In this document: piece after piece, positions 25,044 through 34,162 of the stretch
Layout of the letters: the number at the start of each line of letters is the position of its first letter
Position numbering within the stretch: the stretch's first letter is position 1
Assembly (NCBI RefSeq): GCF_017742215.1
Contig: NZ_JAGHKP010000002.1
Span: 466,647 to 530,646 of the forward strand
Length of the DNA stretch: 64,000 nt
Direction: 5' to 3'
Source: Chitinophaga chungangae
GTDB lineage: Bacteria; Bacteroidota; Bacteroidia; Chitinophagales; Chitinophagaceae
Translations under genes and position numbers: made by a program
The notes under the pieces: model-generated
The model's database searches: none
What the model was told of the DNA's origin: nothing
The model's input: the letters and a program-made list of their open reading frames with translations, nothing else

Positions 25044-26150
25044 ATGCGAAATAAGACCACTAGAATCGTTCTGTTATTCCTCGTACTGGCAGTGGCCGGC
25101 TTCTTTATTTATAAGCTGACGGCAAAAAGCAACAATCCTAAAGAACCGGAAACAGCTTCCCGCGGAGGTAATGCCGGCAGCGCGGCAGCCGCCAGGGGCG
25201 GAGCAGGCAGGCCCATCATGGTCGATGCCTATGTGATCGCTCCCGTGAAACTCGACGAAAACATCGAAGCCAGCGGTACCCTCCAGAGCAACGAAGAAGT
25301 GGAGCTTAAACCGGAGATCACCGGCCGCATCACCAAAATTTTCTTCAAAGAAGGCGCGAAAGTGAGCAAAGGCACCCTGCTGATCAAATTATACGACGGC
25401 GACATCCTCGCGCAGATCCATAAGCTGGAACTGCAGCGGCAGCTGGCTAAAACCACCCTTTCCCGCCAGCAACAGCTGTTGAAGATCAACGGTATCAGCC
25501 AGCAGGACGTAGACGTGACCGCCAACCAGGTGAGCGCTTACGGGGCCGACATCGAATTCAACCGCGCCCAGCTGCAGAAAACCGAGATCCGTGCGCCCTT
25601 CAGCGGCACGCTCGGCCTGCGCAACGTGAGCGAAGGCGCTATTGTAAGCCCTACCACGATCATGACCACCCTCCAGCAGCTGGACCCCTTAAAAATTGAT
25701 TTTGCATCCCCGGAGAAATACCGCAACGCCATCCGTAAAGGCGACCCCGTTACCTTTACTGTAGCCGGCGATACGGTTAAATACCGTGGCAACATTTATG
25801 CAATAGATCCCAAGATAGACCTGGCCACCCGCAGCGTGAAGATCCGCGCCATCGTGCCGAACCCTTCAGGCAGGCTGTTCCCGGGCTCTTTCGCCAAAAC
25901 GACCATCCAGCTGAAAGATAACCCGAACGCCATTATGATACCTTCCCAGGCGGTGATCCCCGGCACCCGCTTCAAAACCGTGATCGTGGCAGACAGCGGG
26001 AAAGCAAAGATCGTAAACGTAGAGACCGGCATCAGGGACGAAAACAGGGTGCAGATCACAAACGGCCTGCAGGTAGGCGACACCGTGATCACCACCGGTA
26101 TATTGCAGCTTAAACCGGGTATGCCGTTCAAATATAACAAGGTGCAGTAG
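25044..26150 (+). CDS. RND efflux periplasmic adaptor (membrane fusion protein)
   Basis: 368 residues. One N-terminal membrane anchor (residues 7-25), then the barrel-sandwich/lipoyl half (IEASGTLQSNEEVELKPEIT), a short alpha-hairpin, the second lipoyl half (RAPFSGTLGLRNVSEGAIV), beta-barrel and membrane-proximal domains. It bridges the inner-membrane pump and the outer-membrane channel encoded in the next two genes (gaps 52 and 43 bp). Same architecture as AcrA/MexE relatives. Confidence 0.93.
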   Translation: MRNKTTRIVLLFLVLAVAGFFIYKLTAKSNNPKEPETASRGGNAGSAAAARGGAGRPIMVDAYVIAPVKLDENIEASGTLQSNEEVELKPEITGRITKIFFKEGAKVSKGTLLIKLYDGDILAQIHKLELQRQLAKTTLSRQQQLLKINGISQQDVDVTANQVSAYGADIEFNRAQLQKTEIRAPFSGTLGLRNVSEGAIVSPTTIMTTLQQLDPLKIDFASPEKYRNAIRKGDPVTFTVAGDTVKYRGNIYAIDPKIDLATRSVKIRAIVPNPSGRLFPGSFAKTTIQLKDNPNAIMIPSQAVIPGTRFKTVIVADSGKAKIVNVETGIRDENRVQITNGLQVGDTVITTGILQLKPGMPFKYNKVQ

Positions 26151-26202
26151 AATGCGCTGACATGGTGCAACGATCAATTGATGAACGCTAACAGACATTA
26201 TC

Positions 26203-29200
26203 ATGAGTTTACCTTCCATATCCCTCAAACGGCCCGTATTAGCCATTGTGATGAACATCATCATAGTGATCTTCGGCCTCGTGGGCTTTACTTTCCTGGG
26301 CGTGCGCGACTTTCCCGCCATCGACCCGCCCGTTGTGAACGTGCGCACCTCTTACCCGGGCGCCAACTCCGATATTATCGAGACACAGATCACCGAGGTG
26401 CTCGAAAAGGCCATCAACGGCGTGGCCGGTATCAAAAACATTTCTTCCCTCAGCAGCCAGGGCAGCAGCAACATTACCGTGGAATTTGAACTGGGCGAAG
26501 ACCTCGAAGCCGCCACCAACGACGTGCGCGACAAAGTGAGCCAGGCCCAGCGCAATCTTCCCAAAGACCTTGAAGCGCCGCCCGTTGTATCTAAAGCAGA
26601 CGCCAACTCAGACGCCATCATCTCCATGACCGTGCAGAGCAACACGCACAACCAGCTGGAGATCACCGAATATGCGACGAACGTATTGTTGGAAAGACTG
26701 CAGACCATTCCCGGCGTTTCCGCCATCCAGATCTGGGGCGAGAAAAAATTCGCCATGCGCATATGGCTCGATCCTTCGCGCCTTTCCGCTTACAGTCTTA
26801 CCCCCGGCGACGTGCAGGACGCACTGAACCGCGAGAACGTAGAGCTGCCTTCCGGCAAGATCGCCGGCAACGCCACCGAGCTTACCGTGCGCACGTTCGG
26901 CAGGCTCGATACGGAAGAAGAGTTCAACGACCTGATCATTAAAAACGTGAACGGCGCCGAGATCCATCTGCGCGACATAGGCCAGGCCGTGCTGGGCCCC
27001 GAGAACGAAGAAACGCAGCTGAAAGAATCCAATATCCCGCAGATCGCGCTGGCATTGATCCCGCAGCCGGGCTCCAACTACGTGGCCATTTCGGAAGAGT
27101 TCTACAAAAGGTACGAACAACTGAAAAAAGAAGTGCCGGCCGATTATACGCTCAACATCGCGATGGACAACACCCGGTTCATCACAAAAAGTATCCACGA
27201 AGTGCAGGAAACGCTCATTATCGCGCTTACGCTCGTGATCCTGATCGTATACCTGTTCTTCCGCGACTGGCTCATGGCGCTCCGCCCGATCGTAGACATT
27301 CCCGTGTCGCTCATCGGCGCGTTCTTCATCATGTACGCCTGCGGTTTCACCATCAACATCCTCACCCTGCTGGCGATCGTACTGGCAACAGGGCTGGTGG
27401 TGGACGACGGTATCGTGGTGACGGAAAATATCTATAAAAAGATCGAAGCGGGCGTGCCCAAAATGCGCGCCGCAAAAGAAGGTTCGGAAGAAATTTTCTT
27501 CGCGGTGATCGCCACGTCCATTACGCTCGCATTCGTGTTCCTGCCCATCATCTTCCTGCAGGGCTTCGTGGGAAGCCTTTTCCGGGAATTCGGCATCGTG
27601 GTGGCGGGCGCCGTACTGATCTCCGCTTTCGTATCGCTTACGCTTACGCCCGTGCTCAACGTGAAGCTCGCGCGTAAAACGCATAAACATTCCTGGTTCT
27701 ACGAAAAAACGGAACCGTTCTTCAGGGGAATGGAAAACGGTTACAAACGTTCGCTCGAAGCATTCATGCGCGTGCGCTGGATGGCGTTCGTAGTGATCGC
27801 GGGCTGCCTGGTCATGATCTATTTCCTCTTCAGCAACCTGCAGTCGGAACTGGCGCCGGTGGAAGACCGCAGCACTTTCCGCCTTTCCGTTACCGCGCCC
27901 GAAGGCACGGCCTACGATGCGATGGACAGCTATGTGACCAACCTGGTGGACTTCATGATCGATTCCATCCCCGAAAAAGAAGTGATCCTTTCCGTAACCG
28001 CTCCCGGCTTCTCCGGCGGCGGCTCCGTGAACACCGCCTTCGCTTTCGTTACGCTGCCCGAACCGCAGGAAAGAACGCGTTCGCAGAACGACATCGTGAA
28101 CATGGTGAACCGCAACATGTACAAATTCCCCCAGGGCAAGGTGTTCGCCATCGAGCAGCAAACCATCCAGGTGGGGCGCCGCGGCGGTTTGCCGGTGGCT
28201 TTTGTATTGCAGAACGTCAACTTCGATAAACTGGCCGCCGTTGTTCCCAGGTTCCTCGACGAAGCGAACGCCAACCCGACATTCCAGGCGGTGGACATTG
28301 ATCTGAAATTCAACAAACCCGAGCTCCGCGTGTCTATCAACCGCGCAAAAGCAAGCGAGCTGGGCGTTTCCGTAGCCGATATTTCTTCCACCCTTCAGCT
28401 GGCCCTCAGCAACCGCAACTTCGGGTACTTCATCCGCAACGGTAAACAATACCAGGTAATGGGCCAGGTGTTCCGCGCAGACCGCGACGACCCGGTGGAC
28501 CTTCAAAGCATTTACGTGCGCAACACCCGCGGCGAAGCCATCCAGCTGGATAACCTGGTGACCATCGAAGAAGAGACCAGCCCGCCGGTGATCTATCACT
28601 TCAACCGTATGAAGTCCGCCACCATTTCCGCTTCGCTGGCCGCCGGCAAAACCATCGGCGACGGCATCAACGCCATGAACGGCATCTATACCAAACTGCA
28701 GAAAGAGGGCGTGATCGACGAATCATTCGCCACCGCGCTCAGCGGCTCCAGCCGCGACTATGCGGAGAGCGGCTCCAACACGATGTTTGCGCTGGGTCTG
28801 GCGCTGGTGCTGATCTATCTCGTACTGGCCGCGCAGTTTGAAAGCTGGGTAGATCCCTTCATCATCATGCTTACCGTGCCCATGGCGTTTGCCGGCGCAT
28901 TCCTGTCGCTGAAACTGTTCGGGCAAACCTGGAACATCTTCTCGCAGATCGGTGTGATCATGTTGATAGGCCTTGTGACGAAGAACGGTATTTTGATCGT
29001 GGAGTTCGCCAACCACATGCGCGACGCGGGCAAAAAGAAAAATGTCGCCGCCGTAGACGGTTCCGTGATGCGCCTCCGCCCGATCCTGATGACGAGCCTC
29101 GCCATGGCCCTGGGCGCGCTGCCCATCGCGATGAGCCTGGGCGCGGCTTCCACCAGCCGCATCCCGCTGGGCATCGTGATCGTGGGCGGCATCATGTTCT

Positions 29201-29340
29201 CCCTCGTGCTTACGCTCTACGTGATCCCCGCGATCTACACGTTCCTGAGCCGCAGGGGCAAACACAAACCGGAAGAAGGAGAAGAAGGGACCAATCACCA
29301 GGAATCACCCGAAGCAGCAGCCGCTGCATCGCACGCATAA
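26203..29340 (+). CDS. RND-family efflux transporter permease (AcrB-type)
   Basis: 1045 residues, full length for HAE1 pumps. Twelve membrane helices and two large periplasmic loops. TM4 holds the proton-relay pair in ATGLVVDDGIVVTENIYKK. The C-terminal half has LALVLIYLVLAAQFESWVDP and GLVTKNGILIVEFAN. It exports hydrophobic or amphiphilic compounds using the proton gradient, together with the adaptor and TolC-like protein of the operon. Substrate range cannot be inferred. Confidence 0.95.
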   Translation: MSLPSISLKRPVLAIVMNIIIVIFGLVGFTFLGVRDFPAIDPPVVNVRTSYPGANSDIIETQITEVLEKAINGVAGIKNISSLSSQGSSNITVEFELGEDLEAATNDVRDKVSQAQRNLPKDLEAPPVVSKADANSDAIISMTVQSNTHNQLEITEYATNVLLERLQTIPGVSAIQIWGEKKFAMRIWLDPSRLSAYSLTPGDVQDALNRENVELPSGKIAGNATELTVRTFGRLDTEEEFNDLIIKNVNGAEIHLRDIGQAVLGPENEETQLKESNIPQIALALIPQPGSNYVAISEEFYKRYEQLKKEVPADYTLNIAMDNTRFITKSIHEVQETLIIALTLVILIVYLFFRDWLMALRPIVDIPVSLIGAFFIMYACGFTINILTLLAIVLATGLVVDDGIVVTENIYKKIEAGVPKMRAAKEGSEEIFFAVIATSITLAFVFLPIIFLQGFVGSLFREFGIVVAGAVLISAFVSLTLTPVLNVKLARKTHKHSWFYEKTEPFFRGMENGYKRSLEAFMRVRWMAFVVIAGCLVMIYFLFSNLQSELAPVEDRSTFRLSVTAPEGTAYDAMDSYVTNLVDFMIDSIPEKEVILSVTAPGFSGGGSVNTAFAFVTLPEPQERTRSQNDIVNMVNRNMYKFPQGKVFAIEQQTIQVGRRGGLPVAFVLQNVNFDKLAAVVPRFLDEANANPTFQAVDIDLKFNKPELRVSINRAKASELGVSVADISSTLQLALSNRNFGYFIRNGKQYQVMGQVFRADRDDPVDLQSIYVRNTRGEAIQLDNLVTIEEETSPPVIYHFNRMKSATISASLAAGKTIGDGINAMNGIYTKLQKEGVIDESFATALSGSSRDYAESGSNTMFALGLALVLIYLVLAAQFESWVDPFIIMLTVPMAFAGAFLSLKLFGQTWNIFSQIGVIMLIGLVTKNGILIVEFANHMRDAGKKKNVAAVDGSVMRLRPILMTSLAMALGALPIAMSLGAASTSRIPLGIVIVGGIMFSLVLTLYVIPAIYTFLSRRGKHKPEEGEEGTNHQESPEAAAAASHA

Positions 29341-29383
29341 GAATCCATCGCTCCCGGAAACGGGAAACGGTAAATCGAAAAAA

Positions 29384-30709
29384 ATGAAATTGAACAGAAA
29401 ATTATTAACGGGGATATTCTTTCTTCAGCTGGCTGTAAGCGCCAAAGCGCAGCAGGTGCTTACGCTGGAGCAGGCGATAGACCTGGGCTTAAAGAATAAC
29501 TTCGATATACGCCTCGCCCGCAACGATGCGGAAGTGGCCGCCAACGATAACGCATACGCCAACTTCGCTTTCGCGCCGCGCCTGAACGGCACCGCGTCTA
29601 ACGTATGGAACAACACCGCCACCAAACAGGAATTCGGCAACGGCACCAAACGCGATACCAGCGGTATCAAGAACAGGCAGCTGCAGGCTTCCGTAAACCT
29701 CAACTGGACACTGTTCGACGGTCTTAAAATGTTCGCCACGCGCCAGCGCATCCAGGCTATCGAGATCCTTGGCGAATTGAGCGTAAAAAACCAGGTGGAA
29801 AATTCCATCGCCAACATCATCAACGGCTATTACAACATCGCCCAGCAAAAACAACAACTGCGCGCACTGGCCGAACAGATGAGCATTTCCGACGAACGCG
29901 TGAAACTCTCCGACGCCAAGTTCCAGACGGGCCTCGCGCCTAAAACGGACTGGCTGCAGGCCAAAGTGGACTACAACGCCCAACGCGCCAACTGGCTGCG
30001 CCAGCAAACCACCATCGAACAAAGCAAAGCGCTGCTCAATCAACTGATGGGCATTGCAGACGGCAATCTCAATTACGATGTGAACGACAGCATCCCGGTG
30101 GACCTTGCGCTTTCTTACGGCGAGATCCTGGAGAACCTCAACAACACGAACCCGCAGCTGAAAGTTGCCCGCCAGAACCTCGAAATATCGAAACTGGTTT
30201 TAAAAGAAAGAAAAGGCGATTTTTATCCTGTCATTTCTTTCAACTCCGCCTATAACTTCAACCAGTCCAACGCCAGCGCGGCCATCAACCAGTTCAGCCC
30301 GGTATTTAACCAAAACAGGGGCTTCAACTACGGCTTCTCCGCTACCGTTCCGATCTTCAACGGCCTCAACGCGCACCGCGCGCTGAAAGCCGCGAAGCTG
30401 GACATCCAGTACCAGCAGCTGTCTGTCGAGAATACGCAGTCGCAGGTGAACCTTGCGCTCACCAACGCTTTCAAGGACTATGAATATTACAAGATGTCGC
30501 TGACGCTGGAGCAGGAAAGCGTGGACCTTGCGCGCGAAAATACCATGGTGGCGCTGGAGCGTTTCAGGCAGGGCGTGTCTACCACGCTGGAAGTGAAAGA
30601 AGCCCAGCAAAGCCTTGAACTGGCCGCCTACAGGCTCATCCAGGCGAGGTACAACACCAAGGTGGCCGAAACGGAACTGCACCGTTTAAAAGGAACCTTG
30701 CTGAAATAA
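29384..30709 (+). CDS. TolC-family outer membrane efflux protein
   Basis: 441 residues with a signal peptide (cut near AVSAKAQ). Two repeated OEP domains contain long coiled-coil helices (LTLEQAIDLGLKNNFDIRLA ... VALERFRQGVSTTLEVKEAQ). It forms the trimeric outer-membrane exit duct of the RND pump. Last gene of the operon; a strong hairpin terminator follows. Confidence 0.94.
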   Translation: MKLNRKLLTGIFFLQLAVSAKAQQVLTLEQAIDLGLKNNFDIRLARNDAEVAANDNAYANFAFAPRLNGTASNVWNNTATKQEFGNGTKRDTSGIKNRQLQASVNLNWTLFDGLKMFATRQRIQAIEILGELSVKNQVENSIANIINGYYNIAQQKQQLRALAEQMSISDERVKLSDAKFQTGLAPKTDWLQAKVDYNAQRANWLRQQTTIEQSKALLNQLMGIADGNLNYDVNDSIPVDLALSYGEILENLNNTNPQLKVARQNLEISKLVLKERKGDFYPVISFNSAYNFNQSNASAAINQFSPVFNQNRGFNYGFSATVPIFNGLNAHRALKAAKLDIQYQQLSVENTQSQVNLALTNAFKDYEYYKMSLTLEQESVDLARENTMVALERFRQGVSTTLEVKEAQQSLELAAYRLIQARYNTKVAETELHRLKGTLLK

Positions 30710-30730
30710 AAAGAGATTTCGATATAACGA

Positions 30731-30760
30731 AAAAGCGGCTTTAAAAGGCCGCTTTTTTTT
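30731..30760. terminator. Bidirectional terminator between the efflux operon and a convergent gene
   Basis: AAAAGCGGC / GCCGCTTTT stem with an 8-T run on the plus strand and an A-run (U on minus) on the other side. It serves both the TolC-like gene and the minus-strand gene ending at 30759. Confidence 0.85.
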
Positions 30761-31508
30761 ATTGGGAAGGAGTAGTGTCTTTTGGTAAAATGCCTTGCTG
30801 TTTCTGGTATTTTTCAAACGCCTGTTTGATGAACAGCATCAGGTCGTAATCCGATGCGCTGAGCAGGAAATTATACGAAGGCCGGTAATGCAGCATAAAA
30901 CTGTCCAGCTCCGGGCTTTCCAGTTTGGTCATTCGCTGCACCAGTTCCGGGTTGTAGCGGTAATCGATATGTTTTTCCTCTTCCCAGTATTTCAGCTGTT
31001 CGCCGAATGCTTCCTTGCGTTTGCGGGCTTTACTGGGGATGAGATAACTCAGCGCGGTAATGGGATTAGAGGGCAGCGTTTTCAGCACGTCCAATGCGCC
31101 GGGGCGTTTGTAGCCGAAATATTTTTCGTATTCGTCGCGGATCGCCATCGAATCGTTTTTATAGATGCGGCCGCGGATATTGACACCCTGCAGCCCAAAG
31201 ATCTGCCGTTTCATTTCAACGTTCCTTGTGCCGGAAATGCCGGGAGCGGTGATCTGCGTGCGTACGTAACTGAGCATGGAAAATTCGATCGTATCGCCGG
31301 GCAATGCCTCGATGTAATAACGGCCGCTTTCGCTGCTCACAGTGCCCATGCCGGAACGTTTGTTCCAGATGCTGACAGAAGGAAGGCCCGTGCGTGTGTC
31401 CGCATCGGTCACCATGCCCGTCAGGCGTATCTGGGCGGAAGACTTCTGCCACCCCAAAACGACCAACAGTACCAGTGCAACAGCGTATCTAATCAGAACT
31501 TGCTTCAT
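30759..31508 (-). CDS. Secreted protein with CarboxypepD_reg-like domain
   Basis: 249 residues: signal peptide to SSAQ, then a beta-sandwich of about 80 residues (IRLTGMVTDADTRTGLPSVS ... SGRYYIEALPGDTIEFSMLS) of the carboxypeptidase-regulatory type found in front of SusC/TonB receptors. The remaining 150 residues, rich in Tyr/Lys/Glu, belong to no family I recognise, though this two-part architecture is frequent in Bacteroidota. Probably periplasmic or outer-membrane associated. Own promoter element at 31520. Confidence 0.8.
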   Translation of the reverse strand: MKQVLIRYAVALVLLVVLGWQKSSAQIRLTGMVTDADTRTGLPSVSIWNKRSGMGTVSSESGRYYIEALPGDTIEFSMLSYVRTQITAPGISGTRNVEMKRQIFGLQGVNIRGRIYKNDSMAIRDEYEKYFGYKRPGALDVLKTLPSNPITALSYLIPSKARKRKEAFGEQLKYWEEEKHIDYRYNPELVQRMTKLESPELDSFMLHYRPSYNFLLSASDYDLMLFIKQAFEKYQKQQGILPKDTTPSQ

Positions 31509-31519
31509 ACGAATTCTAT

Positions 31520-31527
31520 CAAAATTA
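31520..31527 (-). promoter_or_regulatory. TAATTTTG minus-7 promoter element
   Basis: Matches TAnnTTTG on the minus strand, 11 bp before the ATG at 31508. Confidence 0.5.
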
Positions 31528-31627
31528 GCGTTCCCGGATCAAATGAAACGTTAAAAATATTTATCACTTAAGCTACCCAATGCGCTTATTTGCCTAAATT
31601 CGGTTTATATCTACCAAATACTGCGCC

Positions 31628-32563
31628 ATGGCCCGCAAAATACTTTTTTCCACCCAACGTTACCAGTACCTGAAAGAACGGATACGCAACATTGCGCCGG
31701 CAGACTGGGAAGACGGGCAAATGACCATCCGCGATTTCCCGGACGGGGAACATTACCATCGTATAACCAGCAACGTTAGTGGAAAAGAAGCGGTGCTTAT
31801 CGGCGGGACAATAGACGACAAGGAAACACTTGAGCTCTTCGACATTGCCAATGGCTGTATCCAGAACGGGGCGCTGTGCATCAGCCTCGTGATCCCCTAT
31901 TTCGGCTACTCCACCATGGAAAGGGCTGTAAAATACGGCGAAATTGTGAAAGCCAAGAACCGCGCGATCCTTTTCTCCGCCCTGCCCACCACCTCCATGG
32001 GGGCCAAAGTGGTGCTGATCGACCTGCATGTGGATGGCATCTCTTATTATTTCGAAAGCAACATCCGCCCGGTACACCTGTACGGCAAAACCATCGTGCG
32101 CAACGCCGCACTGGAAATCGCGCAGGGCAGGGAGTTCGTAATGGCGAGCACGGACGCGGGCCGGGCCAAATGGGTGGAGTCGCTTGCCAACGACCTCCAT
32201 GTTTCCGCGGCATTCGTTTTCAAAAAACGCCTATCCGGCGAAGAAACGGACATTACCGGCATCAGCGCCAATGTGCAGGACAAACTGGTCATTATTTACG
32301 ACGATATGATCCGCACGGGCGGCTCGCTGCTGCAGGCCGCCGGGGCTTACAGGGATGCGGGCGCCGCCAGCATCGCGGTGATCACCACGCACGGCATTTT
32401 CGCCGGCGACGGTTTCGAAAAGATCCGGAACAGCGGGCTGGTAGAAAAACTGGTGTGTACAGACACGCATCCCAATGCGCTGCAGATCGCCGATCCTTTC
32501 CTGGAAGTGAAATCCGTTGCCCCGCTGATCCTCGGTTATTTCCAGGATACCGCCGGGGCCTGA
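31628..32563 (+). CDS. Divergent ribose-phosphate pyrophosphokinase (PRPP synthetase)-like protein
   Basis: 311 residues, the normal length of PRPP synthetases. The PRPP-binding loop VIIYDDMIRTGGSL and FPDGE are intact. The ATP-site segment is VIPYFGYSTMERAVKYGE where classic enzymes have YARQDRK, and the DLHAxQIQGFF segment is replaced by DLHVDGISYYFE. It is therefore a paralogue or a variant using ribose-5-phosphate or a related sugar phosphate, and I would expect a canonical Prs elsewhere in the genome. Product assignment rests on the conserved fold and loop. Confidence 0.75.
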   Translation: MARKILFSTQRYQYLKERIRNIAPADWEDGQMTIRDFPDGEHYHRITSNVSGKEAVLIGGTIDDKETLELFDIANGCIQNGALCISLVIPYFGYSTMERAVKYGEIVKAKNRAILFSALPTTSMGAKVVLIDLHVDGISYYFESNIRPVHLYGKTIVRNAALEIAQGREFVMASTDAGRAKWVESLANDLHVSAAFVFKKRLSGEETDITGISANVQDKLVIIYDDMIRTGGSLLQAAGAYRDAGAASIAVITTHGIFAGDGFEKIRNSGLVEKLVCTDTHPNALQIADPFLEVKSVAPLILGYFQDTAGA

Positions 32564-32572
32564 CACTTTCCT

Positions 32573-32580
32573 TAACTTTG
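32573..32580 (+). promoter_or_regulatory. TAACTTTG minus-7 element implying a near-leaderless mRNA
   Basis: Matches TAnnTTTG and ends only 4 bp before the ATG at 32585, so transcription would begin at or next to the start codon. Confidence 0.5.
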
Positions 32581-32584
32581 CCGC

Positions 32585-33016
32585 ATGTTAACGATACGCA
32601 CGATAGAATATGGCAGTTGCGATTACCACGATATGGTTGCGCTGCGCGACAAGATCCTGCGCCGCCCGCTGGGGCTCACTTTTTCGCAGGAATATCTTCA
32701 GCAGGAGATCAACGACGTGCTGATCGGCGGATTTGAAGGCGCCACCCTCGCCGGATGCTGCATTCTCAGCCCGGTGAACGAACAAACCGTACAGCTGCGG
32801 CAAATGGCGGTAGACGATTCCCTGCAAAAAACCGGCGCGGGCAGCCGCATTCTTGTTTTCGCGGAGGAACAGGCGCGCGGCAACGGGTTCTCCGAATTAA
32901 TGATGCACGCCCGCAAGGAAGCAGTGCCGTTTTACCTGAAAAATGGATATGAAATTCGCGGGGAAGAATTTACGGAAGTGAATATCCCGCATTATGAAAT
33001 GTTCAAACGGCTGTAA
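32585..33016 (+). CDS. GNAT-family N-acetyltransferase
   Basis: 143 residues. Acetyl-CoA motif A is visible as LRQMAVDDSLQKTGAGSRIL, followed by FAEEQARGNGFSELMMHARK and the C-terminal AVPFYLKNGYEIRGEEFTE. Similar small GNAT proteins acetylate amines or protein N-termini; substrate unknown. Its 3' end overlaps the convergent YcxB-like gene by 25 bp. Confidence 0.9.
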   Translation: MLTIRTIEYGSCDYHDMVALRDKILRRPLGLTFSQEYLQQEINDVLIGGFEGATLAGCCILSPVNEQTVQLRQMAVDDSLQKTGAGSRILVFAEEQARGNGFSELMMHARKEAVPFYLKNGYEIRGEEFTEVNIPHYEMFKRL

Positions 33017-33492
33017 TCCTGGAAAGTGGATTGCATCAGTGCGCTGAAACCATTGCGCGCTTCTTCGTTCTCGAAAGCGCTGGTGGGAATAAGAAAAAAC
33101 GTGCGTTTGTCGCGGTAAATAAAAAAGAAATTCCTCGTTTCGATGATCTCCGAGAATATTTTCCAGGGCATGCTGCGCTCTCCCTGCCCGGTGGAAATGG
33201 CCATGCCTTCTTCGTTATAACGCAAACGGATATTGTCTTTAAAAGTAGCGGCCTTATTGTAAGTGGAAACGGGCAGCAAATACCAGAAAGCCCAGCCAAC
33301 AACTACCATCATGGCGCAGATGCCGAGCAGGGCGTTAAAATTCACCACCTTGAACAGGAAACCCGTAATGGTGGCGATCAGTAAGATGATGAGAGTAATG
33401 CGAAATACCTTGATTTCGCCCCGGCGGAGAAAGTGAAATCGTAATGCATTAATAACCTCTTCCTTATTATAAGTGAACTGTAGCAAATGCAT
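32992..33492 (-). CDS. YcxB-like membrane protein
   Basis: 166 residues with two adjacent membrane helices (about 30-72: VFRITLIILLIATITGFLF and LLGICAMMVVVGWAFWYLL), followed by a cytoplasmic PH-like domain (IRLRYNEEGMAISTGQGERS, then MPW) of the YcxB family (PF14317). Function unknown in general. Convergent overlap of 25 bp with the acetyltransferase gene. Confidence 0.75.
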   Translation of the reverse strand: MHLLQFTYNKEEVINALRFHFLRRGEIKVFRITLIILLIATITGFLFKVVNFNALLGICAMMVVVGWAFWYLLPVSTYNKAATFKDNIRLRYNEEGMAISTGQGERSMPWKIFSEIIETRNFFFIYRDKRTFFLIPTSAFENEEARNGFSALMQSTFQDYSRLNIS

Positions 33493-33509
33493 TCAACGAA
33501 CTTACGAAA

Positions 33510-33995
33510 TTATTTTGAAGCAGTCAAAGACATTGGCGTATCCAGGTCGTCGCAGGTGGATACAGGCGCATTGTTTTTACGCACGGAAGATGTAACGGCG
33601 CGTTTATCGCTCAGATCGTCCTCATTGAGGCCGGGGAAGTTCTTTTTGATGAATTTCAGGTACTGCTGCAGCACTTTCGGGTCTACCTTGAACGGCGCCA
33701 CCAGGTCCTGCCCGTCGTCTCCTTTGATGGAATTATTATTATTCACACGGGTTTCGTTCTGCAAATACCATTTATAGAGATCTACGATCGCTTTCTGCAT
33801 TTCAGCTTCTTCCACCTTTTCCACTTTGGACGATTGCGGCAGGCCCCAAATAAATTCCTCTACCCTCGTAGTGGCTTTGGCCTTGGCGCCCTTGTCCGGC
33901 TTGTCACCGTTGTTGTTTGTTTTATCGCCATTATGGGCGAACGCTGCAGCGGTTGTAACTGTACCCAGTACCAACATGAACAACAGCTTTTTCAT
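33510..33995 (-). CDS. Secreted protein of unknown function
   Basis: 161 residues from the ATG at 33995, chosen because MKKLLFMLVLGTVTTAAAFA is a clean signal peptide; the longer frame upstream is not protein-like. Mature part starts with a Gly/Asn/Asp/Lys-rich linker (HNGDKTNNNGDKPDKG), then a helical domain containing IVDLYKWYLQNET and VLQQYLKFIKKNFPGLNEDD. The YKWYL segment is reminiscent of DUF3828, weakly. Lies 17 bp downstream of the YcxB-like gene end side; no partner evident. Confidence 0.7.
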   Translation of the reverse strand: MKKLLFMLVLGTVTTAAAFAHNGDKTNNNGDKPDKGAKAKATTRVEEFIWGLPQSSKVEKVEEAEMQKAIVDLYKWYLQNETRVNNNNSIKGDDGQDLVAPFKVDPKVLQQYLKFIKKNFPGLNEDDLSDKRAVTSSVRKNNAPVSTCDDLDTPMSLTASK

Positions 33996-34162
33996 ACGGG
34001 TAAGATTTAATGACCTAAAAATACAAAATAACTGAGATATTTTACGGCGAATTGACGAATCGGTACTTCTACGGTACAAACTGCACTTATCCGGGTACAA
34101 ATTGCTAAAGCCTACACTTAATAGACGACTATTCTTCCCAAAAGTTGCGCGTTTTTCGAAAA

